Virus record (IMG/VR): IMGVR_UViG_3300032304_001632
Coordinates: 1 to 31,387 of that record
Length of the DNA: 31,387 bases
Source: a virus
Direction: 5' to 3' (one strand)
Part shown: positions 21,061 to 27,996 of the stretch, piece after piece
Layout of the letters: each line of letters starts with the position of its first letter
How positions within the stretch are numbered: position 1 is the first letter of the stretch
Notes under the pieces: generated by a model
What the model was told of the DNA's origin: nothing
Database searches by the model: none
What the model saw: only the letters and a program-made list of their open reading frames with translations
Position numbers and translations under genes: made by a program

Positions 21061-21091
21061 TTGGACATATTAAATTAAATATATACCTTTG
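21061..21091 (+). promoter_or_regulatory. Bacteroidetes-type promoter
   Basis: TTG at 21061-21063, 20 bases, TACCTTTG at 21084-21091. The ATG at 21096 is four bases later, implying a leaderless transcript. Confidence 0.78.
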
Positions 21092-21095
21092 TAAT

Positions 21096-21644
21096 ATGAA
21101 CACAATAAAATTAGTTGGTAAAATAGTGTTTGACCCAGAGGATAAGACAGCCAAACATAGTAAACAAGCATCTTGGAAAAAAGTTGCTATGGTTGTTATT
21201 GGTGGTGATGTTTGTGAATACTATTCTTGGTTTCTTAGAAAAAGATACAATTTAAAGTTACATAAACCACTAAGAGGTGCACATGTTACATTCATAAACG
21301 ATAGGGATTCTGAAATGAATGGTAAGTGGGGAGAGATTAAAAATAAATGGGATGGTAAGAAAATTGAGGTCATAATAGACCTAACACCAAAAACTGATTC
21401 ATCTGAACCAAATAGTGATTACCATTGGTGGTTTAATATCCCACACGAACATAGAGGGGAGTTACAATCAATACGAACTGAACTTGGGTTGGGTAAACCG
21501 TTTTTTGGATTACACATGACAATAGGTAGAGCTGTTGATTACACAACAGATGATTTTGAACCTGGTGTTATGAAAGCAAAAGAAATGTGTGTTGACCACT
21601 CGATTTACCTACATCAACTATTTAAACATGGTTTTATTGATTAG
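21096..21644 (+). CDS. 2H phosphoesterase family protein (possibly anti-CBASS Acb1-like)
   Basis: 182 residues. Two H-x-T motifs, AHVTF (H63, T65) and LHMTI (H140, T142), 77 residues apart, define a 2H phosphoesterase. Single-domain 2H proteins of about this size in T4-like phages include Acb1 (T4 57B), which destroys the cyclic nucleotides of CBASS defence; its motifs are spaced about 69 apart as I recall. The start (LVGKIVFDPEDKTAKHSKQA) and HWWFNIPHEHR do not let me decide between Acb1 and an RNA 2',3'-cyclic phosphodiesterase. Expressed from its own promoter with a leaderless start. Confidence 0.65.
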   Translation: MNTIKLVGKIVFDPEDKTAKHSKQASWKKVAMVVIGGDVCEYYSWFLRKRYNLKLHKPLRGAHVTFINDRDSEMNGKWGEIKNKWDGKKIEVIIDLTPKTDSSEPNSDYHWWFNIPHEHRGELQSIRTELGLGKPFFGLHMTIGRAVDYTTDDFEPGVMKAKEMCVDHSIYLHQLFKHGFID

Positions 21645-21900
21645 TAGTTTCGTTTTCAGGTTTCTTTTTTTTGGTAAATATACCTTCTATTGAGGTTAAA
21701 CCTAAACAACCAAAAGCTAAAAGTGCTACAGCCTCAACTAAAACATTTGAAGGATTGTGACCAGTAGTTTGACTAATAAATAAAGCAACACATAGTGAAA
21801 TACCACATAATAAACCTATAAACCTTTTTGAAGAAGGACTTCCCTTCTCATCACTAAACAACCAGTAAACCCAATTACCAAATTTTTGATACCATTTCAT
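21634..21900 (-). CDS. Small two-transmembrane protein, holin-like
   Basis: 88 residues. N-terminal amphipathic stretch (WYQKFGNWVYWLFSDEKG), a transmembrane segment (FIGLLCGISLCVALFIS), a short loop, a second segment (LVEAVALLAFGCLGLTSI) and a Lys-rich tail. This layout is typical of phage holins that open the inner membrane for lysis. Convergent with the 2H gene; the ends overlap by 11 bases. A minus-strand ATATTTAT motif lies 16 bases before its start, which fits late expression. Confidence 0.65.
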   Translation of the reverse strand: MKWYQKFGNWVYWLFSDEKGSPSSKRFIGLLCGISLCVALFISQTTGHNPSNVLVEAVALLAFGCLGLTSIEGIFTKKKKPENETTNQ

Positions 21901-21915
21901 AATTCCTATTTATAA

Positions 21916-21923
21916 ATAAATAT
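21916..21923 (-). promoter_or_regulatory. ATATTTAT motif (minus strand), putative late promoter
   Basis: Octamer in minus orientation upstream of the holin-like gene that starts at 21900. Confidence 0.45.
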
Positions 21924-21941
21924 AATTTAACATTGGTTATA

Positions 21942-21973
21942 TTTGGTAAATTTAAAAAAAATAACTATATTTG
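21942..21973 (+). promoter_or_regulatory. Bacteroidetes-type promoter
   Basis: TTTG at 21942-21945, 20 bases, TATATTTG at 21966-21973, in front of the truncated nucleotidyltransferase at 21988. Confidence 0.75.
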
Positions 21974-21987
21974 TAAAAAATAAAAGA

Positions 21988-22098
21988 ATGAAACAAATTA
22001 CACATGAATTTCTTGTTGAAAATGGGTTAATCTTATTTGAAACAATTGTTGGTTCACAAGCATATGGTACTCAAACACCAACATCAGATATAGGTTAA
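21988..22098 (+). pseudogene. 5' fragment of an RlaP-like nucleotidyltransferase
   Basis: 36 codons. FLVENGLILFETIVGSQAYG followed by TQTPTSDIG aligns with the start of the gene at 23219 (NNLILLSVISGSHAYGTN, then ISTSDVDERG). It stops in the catalytic D-x-D motif, where SDID would be expected. A LAGLIDADG gene on the other strand begins 25 bases later. The rest of this copy is absent, so homing at the conserved active-site sequence probably removed it. Confidence 0.75.
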
Positions 22099-22122
22099 AC
22101 AATGATAGACAATATGAAATTT

Positions 22123-23097
22123 TTAATTTATAAAATTATACCACGAAGTATATTCTTGATAATATTCCATATTTGATGGAATATTATCAACCTTATTATT
22201 TTTTTTATATTTTTTCCACTCTTTATATTTTTTAATTCCTAAATTTTTGACAAACAACTTACTTTCATTGTAACTTAAAAAAACTTTATTAAAACTAGCT
22301 ATTTTAATACCACCAGAATCAAATAACTTATCTTTTTTCCTAATCAAAAATAAAGAATTATCTGAGTTAATATTTTTATAAATAAAGTCCCTAAAACGTC
22401 TAGTATCATTAACCCCCATATTCAAATAATAATACTTACCATATCTATTAAATTTACCACCAAAATTAATTATTAACTCCAGCAATTTTTCAACAAGACA
22501 TTTTAAAAATAATTCATTAGCACAAATGATTGATGATACATAACATTTTTCATTTTTTTGATATGTAACACAACCATCACCATCAAAAAACCCTCTTATA
22601 AAATCACTATATAAATTATCATCATTAAATTTTGGGAATTTAATATTGTATGTTTTATTTTTACCATCATAATTAAATATTTTGGTTAAATCATTAAATA
22701 TATTTTTAGATTTTATAAAAAATGCTTTATTATCACCATGATTTAATAAGTGGTGGTTAGATGCCATAATGGTTAAAATTTTAGATAATAGATATTCATC
22801 ATTTTTATGTTGTGTTATTGAAAACCCCCTATTAATATTTAAAAACCCATCAGCAGCCCATAACCCTAAAATATATGCCATATTATTATTTTCTATTTTA
22901 AAGTAATCATCATTAACTGAATATTTTCTTAAATCATAACTTTTAGATAAAAATTCATACCAACCTTTCCATTCATTTTTAAATACTCTTTCTGGATGAT
23001 ATGGTGTTATTTTAAATTTTTTAGCATGATTAAACCAATCCTTAGCTGATTTTATATTATGTTTAATTGCATATTCTTTTGATTCTTTATAATTCAT
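22123..23097 (-). CDS. LAGLIDADG homing endonuclease with flanking repeat modules
   Basis: 324 residues. Two LAGLIDADG helices: YILGLWAADGFL and DFIRGFFDGDGCV, each with the metal-binding Asp. Both ends carry a copy of a small module: near the N terminus ITPYHPERVFKNEWKGWYEF, near the C terminus NIPSNMEYYQEYTSWYNFI. These resemble the phage-integrase repeat (INT_rpt, P-x-x-P-x-x-x-Y-x-x-x-W-x-G-W-x-x-F) used as a DNA-binding unit. The gene is opposite to its neighbours and follows the truncated nucleotidyltransferase. Confidence 0.88.
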   Translation of the reverse strand: MNYKESKEYAIKHNIKSAKDWFNHAKKFKITPYHPERVFKNEWKGWYEFLSKSYDLRKYSVNDDYFKIENNNMAYILGLWAADGFLNINRGFSITQHKNDEYLLSKILTIMASNHHLLNHGDNKAFFIKSKNIFNDLTKIFNYDGKNKTYNIKFPKFNDDNLYSDFIRGFFDGDGCVTYQKNEKCYVSSIICANELFLKCLVEKLLELIINFGGKFNRYGKYYYLNMGVNDTRRFRDFIYKNINSDNSLFLIRKKDKLFDSGGIKIASFNKVFLSYNESKLFVKNLGIKKYKEWKKYKKNNKVDNIPSNMEYYQEYTSWYNFIN

Positions 23098-23113
23098 AAC
23101 TTATACTTTATAA

Positions 23114-23121
23114 ATAAATAT
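23114..23121 (-). promoter_or_regulatory. ATATTTAT motif (minus strand), putative late promoter
   Basis: Octamer in minus orientation 16 bases before the LAGLIDADG gene start at 23097. Confidence 0.45.
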
Positions 23122-23169
23122 AAGCTTTTATATAAAAAACTAAAGGGTGAAAAAATAAATGATAAAATA

Positions 23170-23201
23170 TTTGTTTTTTAGTGTTTTTTATTGTAACTTT
23201 G
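23170..23201 (+). promoter_or_regulatory. Bacteroidetes-type promoter
   Basis: TTTG at 23170-23173, 20 bases, TAACTTTG at 23194-23201, before the nucleotidyltransferase gene at 23219. Confidence 0.75.
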
Positions 23202-23218
23202 TGTGATAAAAGTTAAAT

Positions 23219-23956
23219 ATGGAAAATAAATACAATCTTAATTACATAAAGGAAAATAATTTAATATTATTAAGTGTTATTTCTGGGAGTCATGCATATG
23301 GTACCAATATATCAACCTCTGACGTTGATGAGAGGGGTGTATATATTGCCGAATTAGATGATATATTATCTGGTAACTTCCCAGAACAAATAAATGATGT
23401 TAATAATGATATTACTTATTATGAACTTAGTAGGTTTTTAAATTTAGTTAATACAAATAACCCAAACATACTAGAATTATTATCAACGCCTGATGATTGT
23501 ATTAAATATAAAAGTCCTTTATTTGATGAAATAATTAAATGTAAATCTGAATTTATAACAAAAAAATGTAGATACACTTTTGGGTCTTACGCTTCAGCCC
23601 AAATCAAGAAAGCTAAAGGTTTGGATAAGAAGCAAAATTGGGAAAAAGATAAAGTTACTCGTAAAGATGTATTGGATTTCGTTTATGTTATCGAAGGTGA
23701 AAAAAGTATCCCTTTTAAATTGTGGGTTGAAACAACCAATTTTGAAATTAAATTTTTTGGTGTGGTTAATGTACCAAATGCAAAGGATTTATATACATTG
23801 TATTATGATTGGGATGCACATAGATGTTTTTCTGATAACATTTCAGATGAAGAAAAGGAAAAATACAAGGAAATATTAACCCAACTTGGAAAACCATTTG
23901 GTTTAGGTTATAAAGGGTTGGTTAGAGTTGGTTCAGAAGAAGAAACCCCAGAATAA
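23219..23956 (+). CDS. RlaP-like nucleotidyltransferase, N-terminal half of a split gene
   Basis: 245 residues. Polymerase-beta-type core with GSHAYG (23-28) and SDVDERG (D35, D37), then FLNLVNTNNPNILELLSTPD and FGSYASAQIKKAKG, as in the COG3541/RlaP family of RNA-repair-associated nucleotidyltransferases. Intact phage members continue with an LSSI-x-K-G-E-x-P region and a HG...KNMMH...RL helix domain. Those are missing here but present in the ORF at 25104. This half ends with its own stop inside a terminator hairpin. Between the halves lie an HNH gene and two small genes on the other strand. The two polypeptides may assemble; no intein is present. Confidence 0.82.
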   Translation: MENKYNLNYIKENNLILLSVISGSHAYGTNISTSDVDERGVYIAELDDILSGNFPEQINDVNNDITYYELSRFLNLVNTNNPNILELLSTPDDCIKYKSPLFDEIIKCKSEFITKKCRYTFGSYASAQIKKAKGLDKKQNWEKDKVTRKDVLDFVYVIEGEKSIPFKLWVETTNFEIKFFGVVNVPNAKDLYTLYYDWDAHRCFSDNISDEEKEKYKEILTQLGKPFGLGYKGLVRVGSEEETPE

Positions 23957-23970
23957 TATCTGGGGTTTTA
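23943..23970. terminator. Bidirectional terminator between convergent genes
   Basis: AAACCCCAGA / TCTGGGGTTT stem with six-base loop. A T run follows on the plus strand and the A run gives T on the minus strand. The stop codon of the plus-strand gene is in the loop. Confidence 0.85.
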
Positions 23971-24654
23971 TCGTTTTGGTCTATTAAGATTTCCCTCATA
24001 AACAACACCATTAATTTCTCTTGTTGTGGACCACATTGGTCTAAGGTTAGATAAAGCGTTAACAATTGATGGGTGTGTTTCTGGCTTATAAGAAACAACT
24101 GGTATAATATGGTCTATATGCCATTGACCATAATTATCCCATGACATACCTTCGGTGAATAACGATTCTAAGTGGGTTTTAAGCTCTTCTGATGAATAAC
24201 CCAACAAATCTATCGTATAACCTTCTTTCTTCTTGTTAAATCGTCTTAATGAATTATATAAAACTCTACGCCAAACTATAACGTGTTTATTTTTTAATTT
24301 GTATTCCTTTTTATATTGTGAAAATTTTTCAGCATTATCTTCTCTATATTTTTTATGGTAAGCGGTAACTTTTATAATATTATTTTTTTTACGAATTTTA
24401 GCTTTTTCGTATAATTTATCTTTGTTTATTTTTTGGTATTTTTTATTTCTGGTATTAATTTTGTCTTTATCTTTTTCATATCTTAATCTATCAACTTCCT
24501 TTAGTTTTTCTGAGTGTTTTTTTCGATATTCTTTAGCGTCACTATTTCTACATAATTTACAATGGTGATGATGACCATCATGGTTATTTTTATTCTTACT
24601 AAATTCACATAAAGCTTTTTCTTGACTACACTTGTTGCATATCTTACTTTCCAT
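23968..24654 (-). CDS. HNH homing endonuclease
   Basis: 228 residues. N-terminal zinc finger CNKCSQEKALCEFSKNKNNH, then HHHHCKLC. A long Lys/Glu-rich helical linker (residues 35-130). C-terminal HNH domain WHIDHIIPVVSYK, ALSNLRPMWS and NGVVYEGNLNR. This type is widespread as mobile genes in phages. It separates the two halves of the split nucleotidyltransferase gene and overlaps the preceding small ribbon-helix-helix gene by 11 bases. Confidence 0.88.
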   Translation of the reverse strand: MESKICNKCSQEKALCEFSKNKNNHDGHHHHCKLCRNSDAKEYRKKHSEKLKEVDRLRYEKDKDKINTRNKKYQKINKDKLYEKAKIRKKNNIIKVTAYHKKYREDNAEKFSQYKKEYKLKNKHVIVWRRVLYNSLRRFNKKKEGYTIDLLGYSSEELKTHLESLFTEGMSWDNYGQWHIDHIIPVVSYKPETHPSIVNALSNLRPMWSTTREINGVVYEGNLNRPKR

Positions 24655-24805
24655 TGTTCAAAGAATTAAAGTGTTGGTCCAGCAACCAATTTATTAATTG
24701 TGACTTATTTATCTTAGAACCCATCAATTGGGTATAATTATCAGTTGATATTGATAACGATAATTTTGTTTTCTTTTCTTCTTGTGGTTTTGTTTTTCTT
24801 CCCAT
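24644..24805 (-). CDS. Small ribbon-helix-helix-like protein
   Basis: 53 residues: a basic tail (MGRKTKPQEEKKTK), a strand LSLSISTDNYTQL, then helices around SQLINWLLDQHFNSL. This is the layout of MetJ/Arc-type DNA-binding proteins. It precedes the HNH gene and overlaps it, so it may regulate that gene; this is a guess. A minus-strand ATATTTAT motif lies at 24837. Confidence 0.6.
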   Translation of the reverse strand: MGRKTKPQEEKKTKLSLSISTDNYTQLMGSKINKSQLINWLLDQHFNSLNNGK

Positions 24806-24836
24806 GATATTAGGTATTAGTGATTTTTATATACTA

Positions 24837-24844
24837 ATAAATAT
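24837..24844 (-). promoter_or_regulatory. ATATTTAT motif (minus strand), putative late promoter
   Basis: Octamer in minus orientation upstream of the small gene starting at 24805. Confidence 0.45.
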
Positions 24845-24879
24845 CTAGAAATAATGAAAAAGACTTAAAATTAAGATTT

Positions 24880-25026
24880 TTATTTTAATTTTTCTTCAGA
24901 TTCTTTTTTAAAATGTTCAGTTAGCAGCGAATCAACCAGCTTTGATTTATTGTAGTTTCCATCATTTAATTTTTTAAGTATTTCTGGTGAGATAACTACG
25001 TTTATAATATTTTTATCTGTTTTCAT
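24880..25026 (-). CDS. Second small ribbon-helix-helix-like protein
   Basis: 48 residues: strand NIINVVISPEILKKL, then NKSKLVDSLLTEHFKK. Its layout and the N/I-K-S-x-L-(I/V)-x-x-L-L-x-(Q/E)-HF pattern match the neighbour at 24644, so the pair is probably an old duplication. A typical autoregulatory DNA-binding protein in size; no toxin gene is next to it. Confidence 0.6.
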   Translation of the reverse strand: MKTDKNIINVVISPEILKKLNDGNYNKSKLVDSLLTEHFKKESEEKLK

Positions 25027-25041
25027 TTTATAGTGTTTAAA

Positions 25042-25049
25042 ATAAATAT
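25042..25049 (-). promoter_or_regulatory. ATATTTAT motif (minus strand), putative late promoter
   Basis: Octamer in minus orientation 16 bases before the start at 25026. Confidence 0.45.
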
Positions 25050-25059
25050 AGTAAAATTA

Positions 25060-25091
25060 TTTGCATAAGTAAAATAAGTTTAGTATTTTTG
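25060..25091 (+). promoter_or_regulatory. Bacteroidetes-type promoter
   Basis: TTTG at 25060-25063, 20 bases, TATTTTTG at 25084-25091. It gives the C-terminal half of the split nucleotidyltransferase its own transcription. Confidence 0.72.
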
Positions 25092-25103
25092 TAAAAAATT
25101 ACT

Positions 25104-25586
25104 ATGAGTAAAAATAAAAAAGAAAATTACGGGCAATCAAATCAATTAAGATTATCCTCAATCCTAAAGGGTGAAACACCAGTTGCTATTATTTCATTTA
25201 ATAAAGACGGATACACCCAACATTGTAAGGATTTTTCTGAGTATCAAGAGTGGTTAGAAAATAGAAATGAAGCTAGATATGTTGAAACGCAAGAGCATGG
25301 TCAACGTATTGATGGTAAAAACATGATGCACTGTATGAGACTTATTAGAATGGCCCAAGAAATTGGTAGAGGTGAGGGTATTCAAGTTCGTAGAAGTGAT
25401 AGAGAATATTTATTATCAATACGTAAAGGTGAAATAGATTTAGAGACTTTAATTGAAGATGCCGATGCAGCGATAGCTGAAATGGATAATATATTTGATA
25501 ATTCAGATTTACCTAAAAAAGTAAATCCAGAGTTAGTGAATAATTTATTAGTTAAAATTAGAAAAGAATTTTATGGAATCTCTTAA
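25104..25586 (+). CDS. RlaP-like nucleotidyltransferase, C-terminal half of a split gene
   Basis: 160 residues. SNQLRLSSILKGETPVAIIS, FNKDGYTQHCKDFSEYQEWL, RNEARYVETQEHG, then KNMMHCMRLIRMAQEIGRGE, VRRSDREYLLSIRKGE and LPKKVNPELVNNLLVKIRKE are the second half of COG3541-type phage nucleotidyltransferases. The catalytic half is the separate gene at 23219. This part has its own promoter and a short new N terminus (MSKNKKENYGQ). Both halves look well preserved, which suggests they are still used as a two-subunit enzyme. Confidence 0.82.
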   Translation: MSKNKKENYGQSNQLRLSSILKGETPVAIISFNKDGYTQHCKDFSEYQEWLENRNEARYVETQEHGQRIDGKNMMHCMRLIRMAQEIGRGEGIQVRRSDREYLLSIRKGEIDLETLIEDADAAIAEMDNIFDNSDLPKKVNPELVNNLLVKIRKEFYGIS

Positions 25587-25797
25587 AGATAAATACATTA
25601 AATTATTAGCTAGTAAGATAACTGTTAGTGTTGATGATTTAACTGATAATGAATTGAAGTTAATTAATGAATCATTTGAGTTATTTAGTGAAAAATTGGA
25701 GGACATCAAAATATTGCAAGATGAATTAAAAAGGGTTAACATTGAATTAGTAAATCTTAAGGCAATGCATGATGATTCTGAAAACGATTATGATTAA
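25573..25797 (+). CDS. Small coiled-coil protein
   Basis: 74 residues, start overlapping the end of the previous gene by 14 bases. The protein is a long amphipathic helix (ESFELFSEKLEDIKILQDEL, then KRVNIELVNLKAMHDD) with an acidic tail. Probably co-translated with the nucleotidyltransferase half and perhaps a partner of it. No family recognised. Confidence 0.65.
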   Translation: MESLKDKYIKLLASKITVSVDDLTDNELKLINESFELFSEKLEDIKILQDELKRVNIELVNLKAMHDDSENDYD

Positions 25798-25798
25798 G

Positions 25799-25806
25799 AT
25801 ATTTAT
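25799..25806 (+). promoter_or_regulatory. ATATTTAT motif, putative late promoter
   Basis: Exact octamer nine bases before the glycosyltransferase gene at 25816. Confidence 0.48.
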
Positions 25807-25815
25807 TAATAAAAT

Positions 25816-26517
25816 ATGAAAGATTTAATAACCATTATTATCCCATGTAAGAATGAAAAGGATGTTGTTCAAAAAACACTCGATTTATTAAACTATCAAA
25901 GTGGCATAAATGGTGTTAATGTGATTATTTCAGATTCATCAAATGATGAAGAAACTGTTAATAAATTATTAAATAGGGTTGGTGATAAATTTAATTTAAA
26001 AGTGATTGAAGGTGGTTTACCATCAGTTGCTAGAAATAATGGATTTAAACACGTTACTACTGATTACGTTTTATTTTTGGATGCTGATATATTTTTATTA
26101 AATTCTGATTTAATAAATTATGCATTAAATACTATTGTAAATGAAAATAAAGATTTAGTTAGTTATAAGTTCAAGACGGATTCTGGTGAGTATAATTATG
26201 TTTATTTTTGGTTTGGGTTGATTCAAAAGATTATGTCCTTATTTTCACCATTTTGTTTGGGTGGTTTTATGTTATTTAATTCAGAACGTTTTAAATCTAT
26301 AGGTGGTTTTAATGAAAAAGTTAAAGTTGGTGAGGATTATATTATATCTAAATCCATCAAATGTGATAAAATTAAAATAATAAATAAGAATATTTATACA
26401 ACACCAAGAAGGTTTGAAAATAAAGGCCTTTGGTTTATGGTTAAATTATTATTAAAAACATCAGTTAAAATAAATAAAATCAATTATTTAAAGAATGATT
26501 ACAATTATTGGGATTAA
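25816..26517 (+). CDS. Family 2 glycosyltransferase
   Basis: 233 residues. GT-A fold: ITIIIPCKNEKDVVQKTLDL, VNVIISDSSND, LPSVARNNGFKH, the D-x-D motif in LFLDADIFL, and GGFMLFNSERFKSIGGFNEK, then GEDYIISK. It transfers a sugar from a nucleotide sugar onto an unknown acceptor. A moderately hydrophobic stretch (YVYFWFGLIQKIMSLFSPF) suggests membrane contact. First of three closely packed genes (spacing 3 and 1 bases) with an acetyltransferase and an LpxH-like phosphoesterase, which together suggest modification of the host envelope or capsid. Confidence 0.85.
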   Translation: MKDLITIIIPCKNEKDVVQKTLDLLNYQSGINGVNVIISDSSNDEETVNKLLNRVGDKFNLKVIEGGLPSVARNNGFKHVTTDYVLFLDADIFLLNSDLINYALNTIVNENKDLVSYKFKTDSGEYNYVYFWFGLIQKIMSLFSPFCLGGFMLFNSERFKSIGGFNEKVKVGEDYIISKSIKCDKIKIINKNIYTTPRRFENKGLWFMVKLLLKTSVKINKINYLKNDYNYWD

Positions 26518-26520
26518 AAA

Positions 26521-26871
26521 ATGGAAATAAGAAAAGTAAGTTACGATGAAGTTTTTGAAACATTTCAATCACTTAAGCCAGACATAATCGATGAATATGC
26601 GACTTATTATGGTGCAATAATTAAAGATGAATTAGTTGGTGTTGTTTCATATGTTGAACATGAAACATCAATATATCTTTGTCACGCATTTGTTAAGGAA
26701 GAATTTAGAAGTAGTGGTATATATAAATTATTATGGAATTATAGAGAGTCAAAAATATATGGTACTGAAAAAATTGTTTACGCCCATTGCAATGTTGATA
26801 GTTTAAAATATTTCATTAATAATGGTTATAATATAGAAAAAGCCCTATTTAAGGTGGTAAAAAATAAATAA
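26521..26871 (+). CDS. GNAT-family acetyltransferase
   Basis: 116 residues. YYGAIIKDELVGVVSYVEHE, YLCHAFVKEEFRSSGIYKLL (with the R-S-S-G-I acetyl-CoA loop) and YAHCNVDSLKYFINNGYNIE are the usual GNAT strands and C-terminal F-x-x-x-G-Y. The substrate is not known. It begins three bases after the glycosyltransferase and ends one base before the phosphoesterase. Confidence 0.8.
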   Translation: MEIRKVSYDEVFETFQSLKPDIIDEYATYYGAIIKDELVGVVSYVEHETSIYLCHAFVKEEFRSSGIYKLLWNYRESKIYGTEKIVYAHCNVDSLKYFINNGYNIEKALFKVVKNK

Positions 26872-26872
26872 T

Positions 26873-27589
26873 ATGAATACGTGGCGAACAATAATAATGA
26901 GTGATTTACATTTAGGTGCACGACAATCACAAACAGATAAAATATTAAAATTTTTAAATGAGAATGAATCTGAAATTTTAATATTAAATGGTGATATAAT
27001 TGATGGTTGGGCAATTAAATCTAATGGTAAGTGGAAAAAAAATTGTTCTAAAATATTTAGAAAATTCATGAAAAGAAGTGAAGATGGTACTAAAGTTATT
27101 TATATCAGAGGTAACCATGATGATTTTTTAAAACCATTTGTACCATTCCATTTAAATAATATACAAATAGTTAGAAAGTATGTTCACACTGGATTAGATG
27201 GTAAAACTTATTATTGTTTCCATGGTGACGTATTAGATTTTGTGATTATGAAAGTAAGGTGGTTAGCAGTTATTGGTGGTTGGTCATATGATTTGGTAAT
27301 AAGATTTAATACATTTTATAATTACATTAGAAAAAAATTAAATTTACCATACCATTCTTTAGCGAATACCATAAAACAATCAGTTAAAGGAGCCATTAAT
27401 TTTATTTCTGATTTTGAAACAAATGCTGAATCATTAACAAAACAAAAGGGTTATGATGTTGCAGTATGTGGCCACGTACACCAACCAAAAATAAGTGAAA
27501 ATTACATGAACAGTGGTGATTTTTGTGAAAATTCAACTTGTTTAGTTGAAGATTTTTATGGTAATTGGTTTTTAATTGAAATTAAATAA
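26873..27589 (+). CDS. LpxH-like calcineurin-type metallophosphoesterase
   Basis: 238 residues. Metal-binding motifs are complete: SDLHLGARQS, LNGDIIDGW, IRGNHDDF, CFHGDVLD and CGHVHQP. The closest type is UDP-2,3-diacylglucosamine hydrolase (LpxH/YbbF), which makes lipid X for lipopolysaccharide. The phage copy next to a glycosyltransferase and an acetyltransferase points to alteration of the host outer membrane, but other substrates are possible. Its end overlaps the convergent gene at 27582 by eight bases. Confidence 0.82.
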   Translation: MNTWRTIIMSDLHLGARQSQTDKILKFLNENESEILILNGDIIDGWAIKSNGKWKKNCSKIFRKFMKRSEDGTKVIYIRGNHDDFLKPFVPFHLNNIQIVRKYVHTGLDGKTYYCFHGDVLDFVIMKVRWLAVIGGWSYDLVIRFNTFYNYIRKKLNLPYHSLANTIKQSVKGAINFISDFETNAESLTKQKGYDVAVCGHVHQPKISENYMNSGDFCENSTCLVEDFYGNWFLIEIK

Positions 27590-27893
27590 ATGGATTACCA
27601 TTTTCTATTAAGCATTCAAACGTATCGTGCGCCTTTTGACAATCAGATACGAACCCAATTATATCATCATCATTAAGAGCAAACCATTCACCAACTAATC
27701 GTTTTGAATTATGTTTATTATGCATCCACTTTTCCACTTTTCTATGGTGGATAGTATCAAATGATTTTAATAATGTAATTTCAGAACCATTACCAGTTTT
27801 AAGTGACCTCAATCTTAAATCAATATTCTTAGTTGATATACCGATTTTAAATTGTGACCACTCACTATTTGCCAGTAAATAAACCTTACCCAT
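27582..27893 (-). CDS. T5orf172/MUG113-type GIY-YIG protein
   Basis: 103 residues. KVYLLANSEWSQFKIGISTK, then RLRSLKTGNGSEITLLKSFD, RKVEKWMHNKHNSKRLVGEW and FALNDDDI. This is the compact GIY-YIG variant of the T5orf172 group, with the catalytic E in the KVEKWMH helix. Roles in this group range from mobile nucleases to DNA repair. On the minus strand just upstream of the second tRNA operon. Confidence 0.75.
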   Translation of the reverse strand: MGKVYLLANSEWSQFKIGISTKNIDLRLRSLKTGNGSEITLLKSFDTIHHRKVEKWMHNKHNSKRLVGEWFALNDDDIIGFVSDCQKAHDTFECLIENGNPFI

Positions 27894-27934
27894 ATTTTAA
27901 ATTTAATTAATTTTAAAAAAAAATAAATAAAAAC

Positions 27935-27965
27935 TTGACAAATTAAAAAACTTTTAGTATATTTG
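27935..27965 (+). promoter_or_regulatory. Strong Bacteroidetes-type promoter of tRNA operon 2
   Basis: TTG (in TTGACA) at 27935-27937, 20 bases, TATATTTG at 27958-27965. Shares AGTATATTTGCATATATTTA with the promoters at 5516 and 30656. Confidence 0.88.
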
Positions 27966-27996
27966 CATATATTTAAATAAAAACAATTGAAAAACA

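Noticed and set aside
24644-25026. Toxin-antitoxin pair
   Set aside because: Both small proteins look like DNA-binding ribbon-helix-helix proteins; no toxin partner is present.
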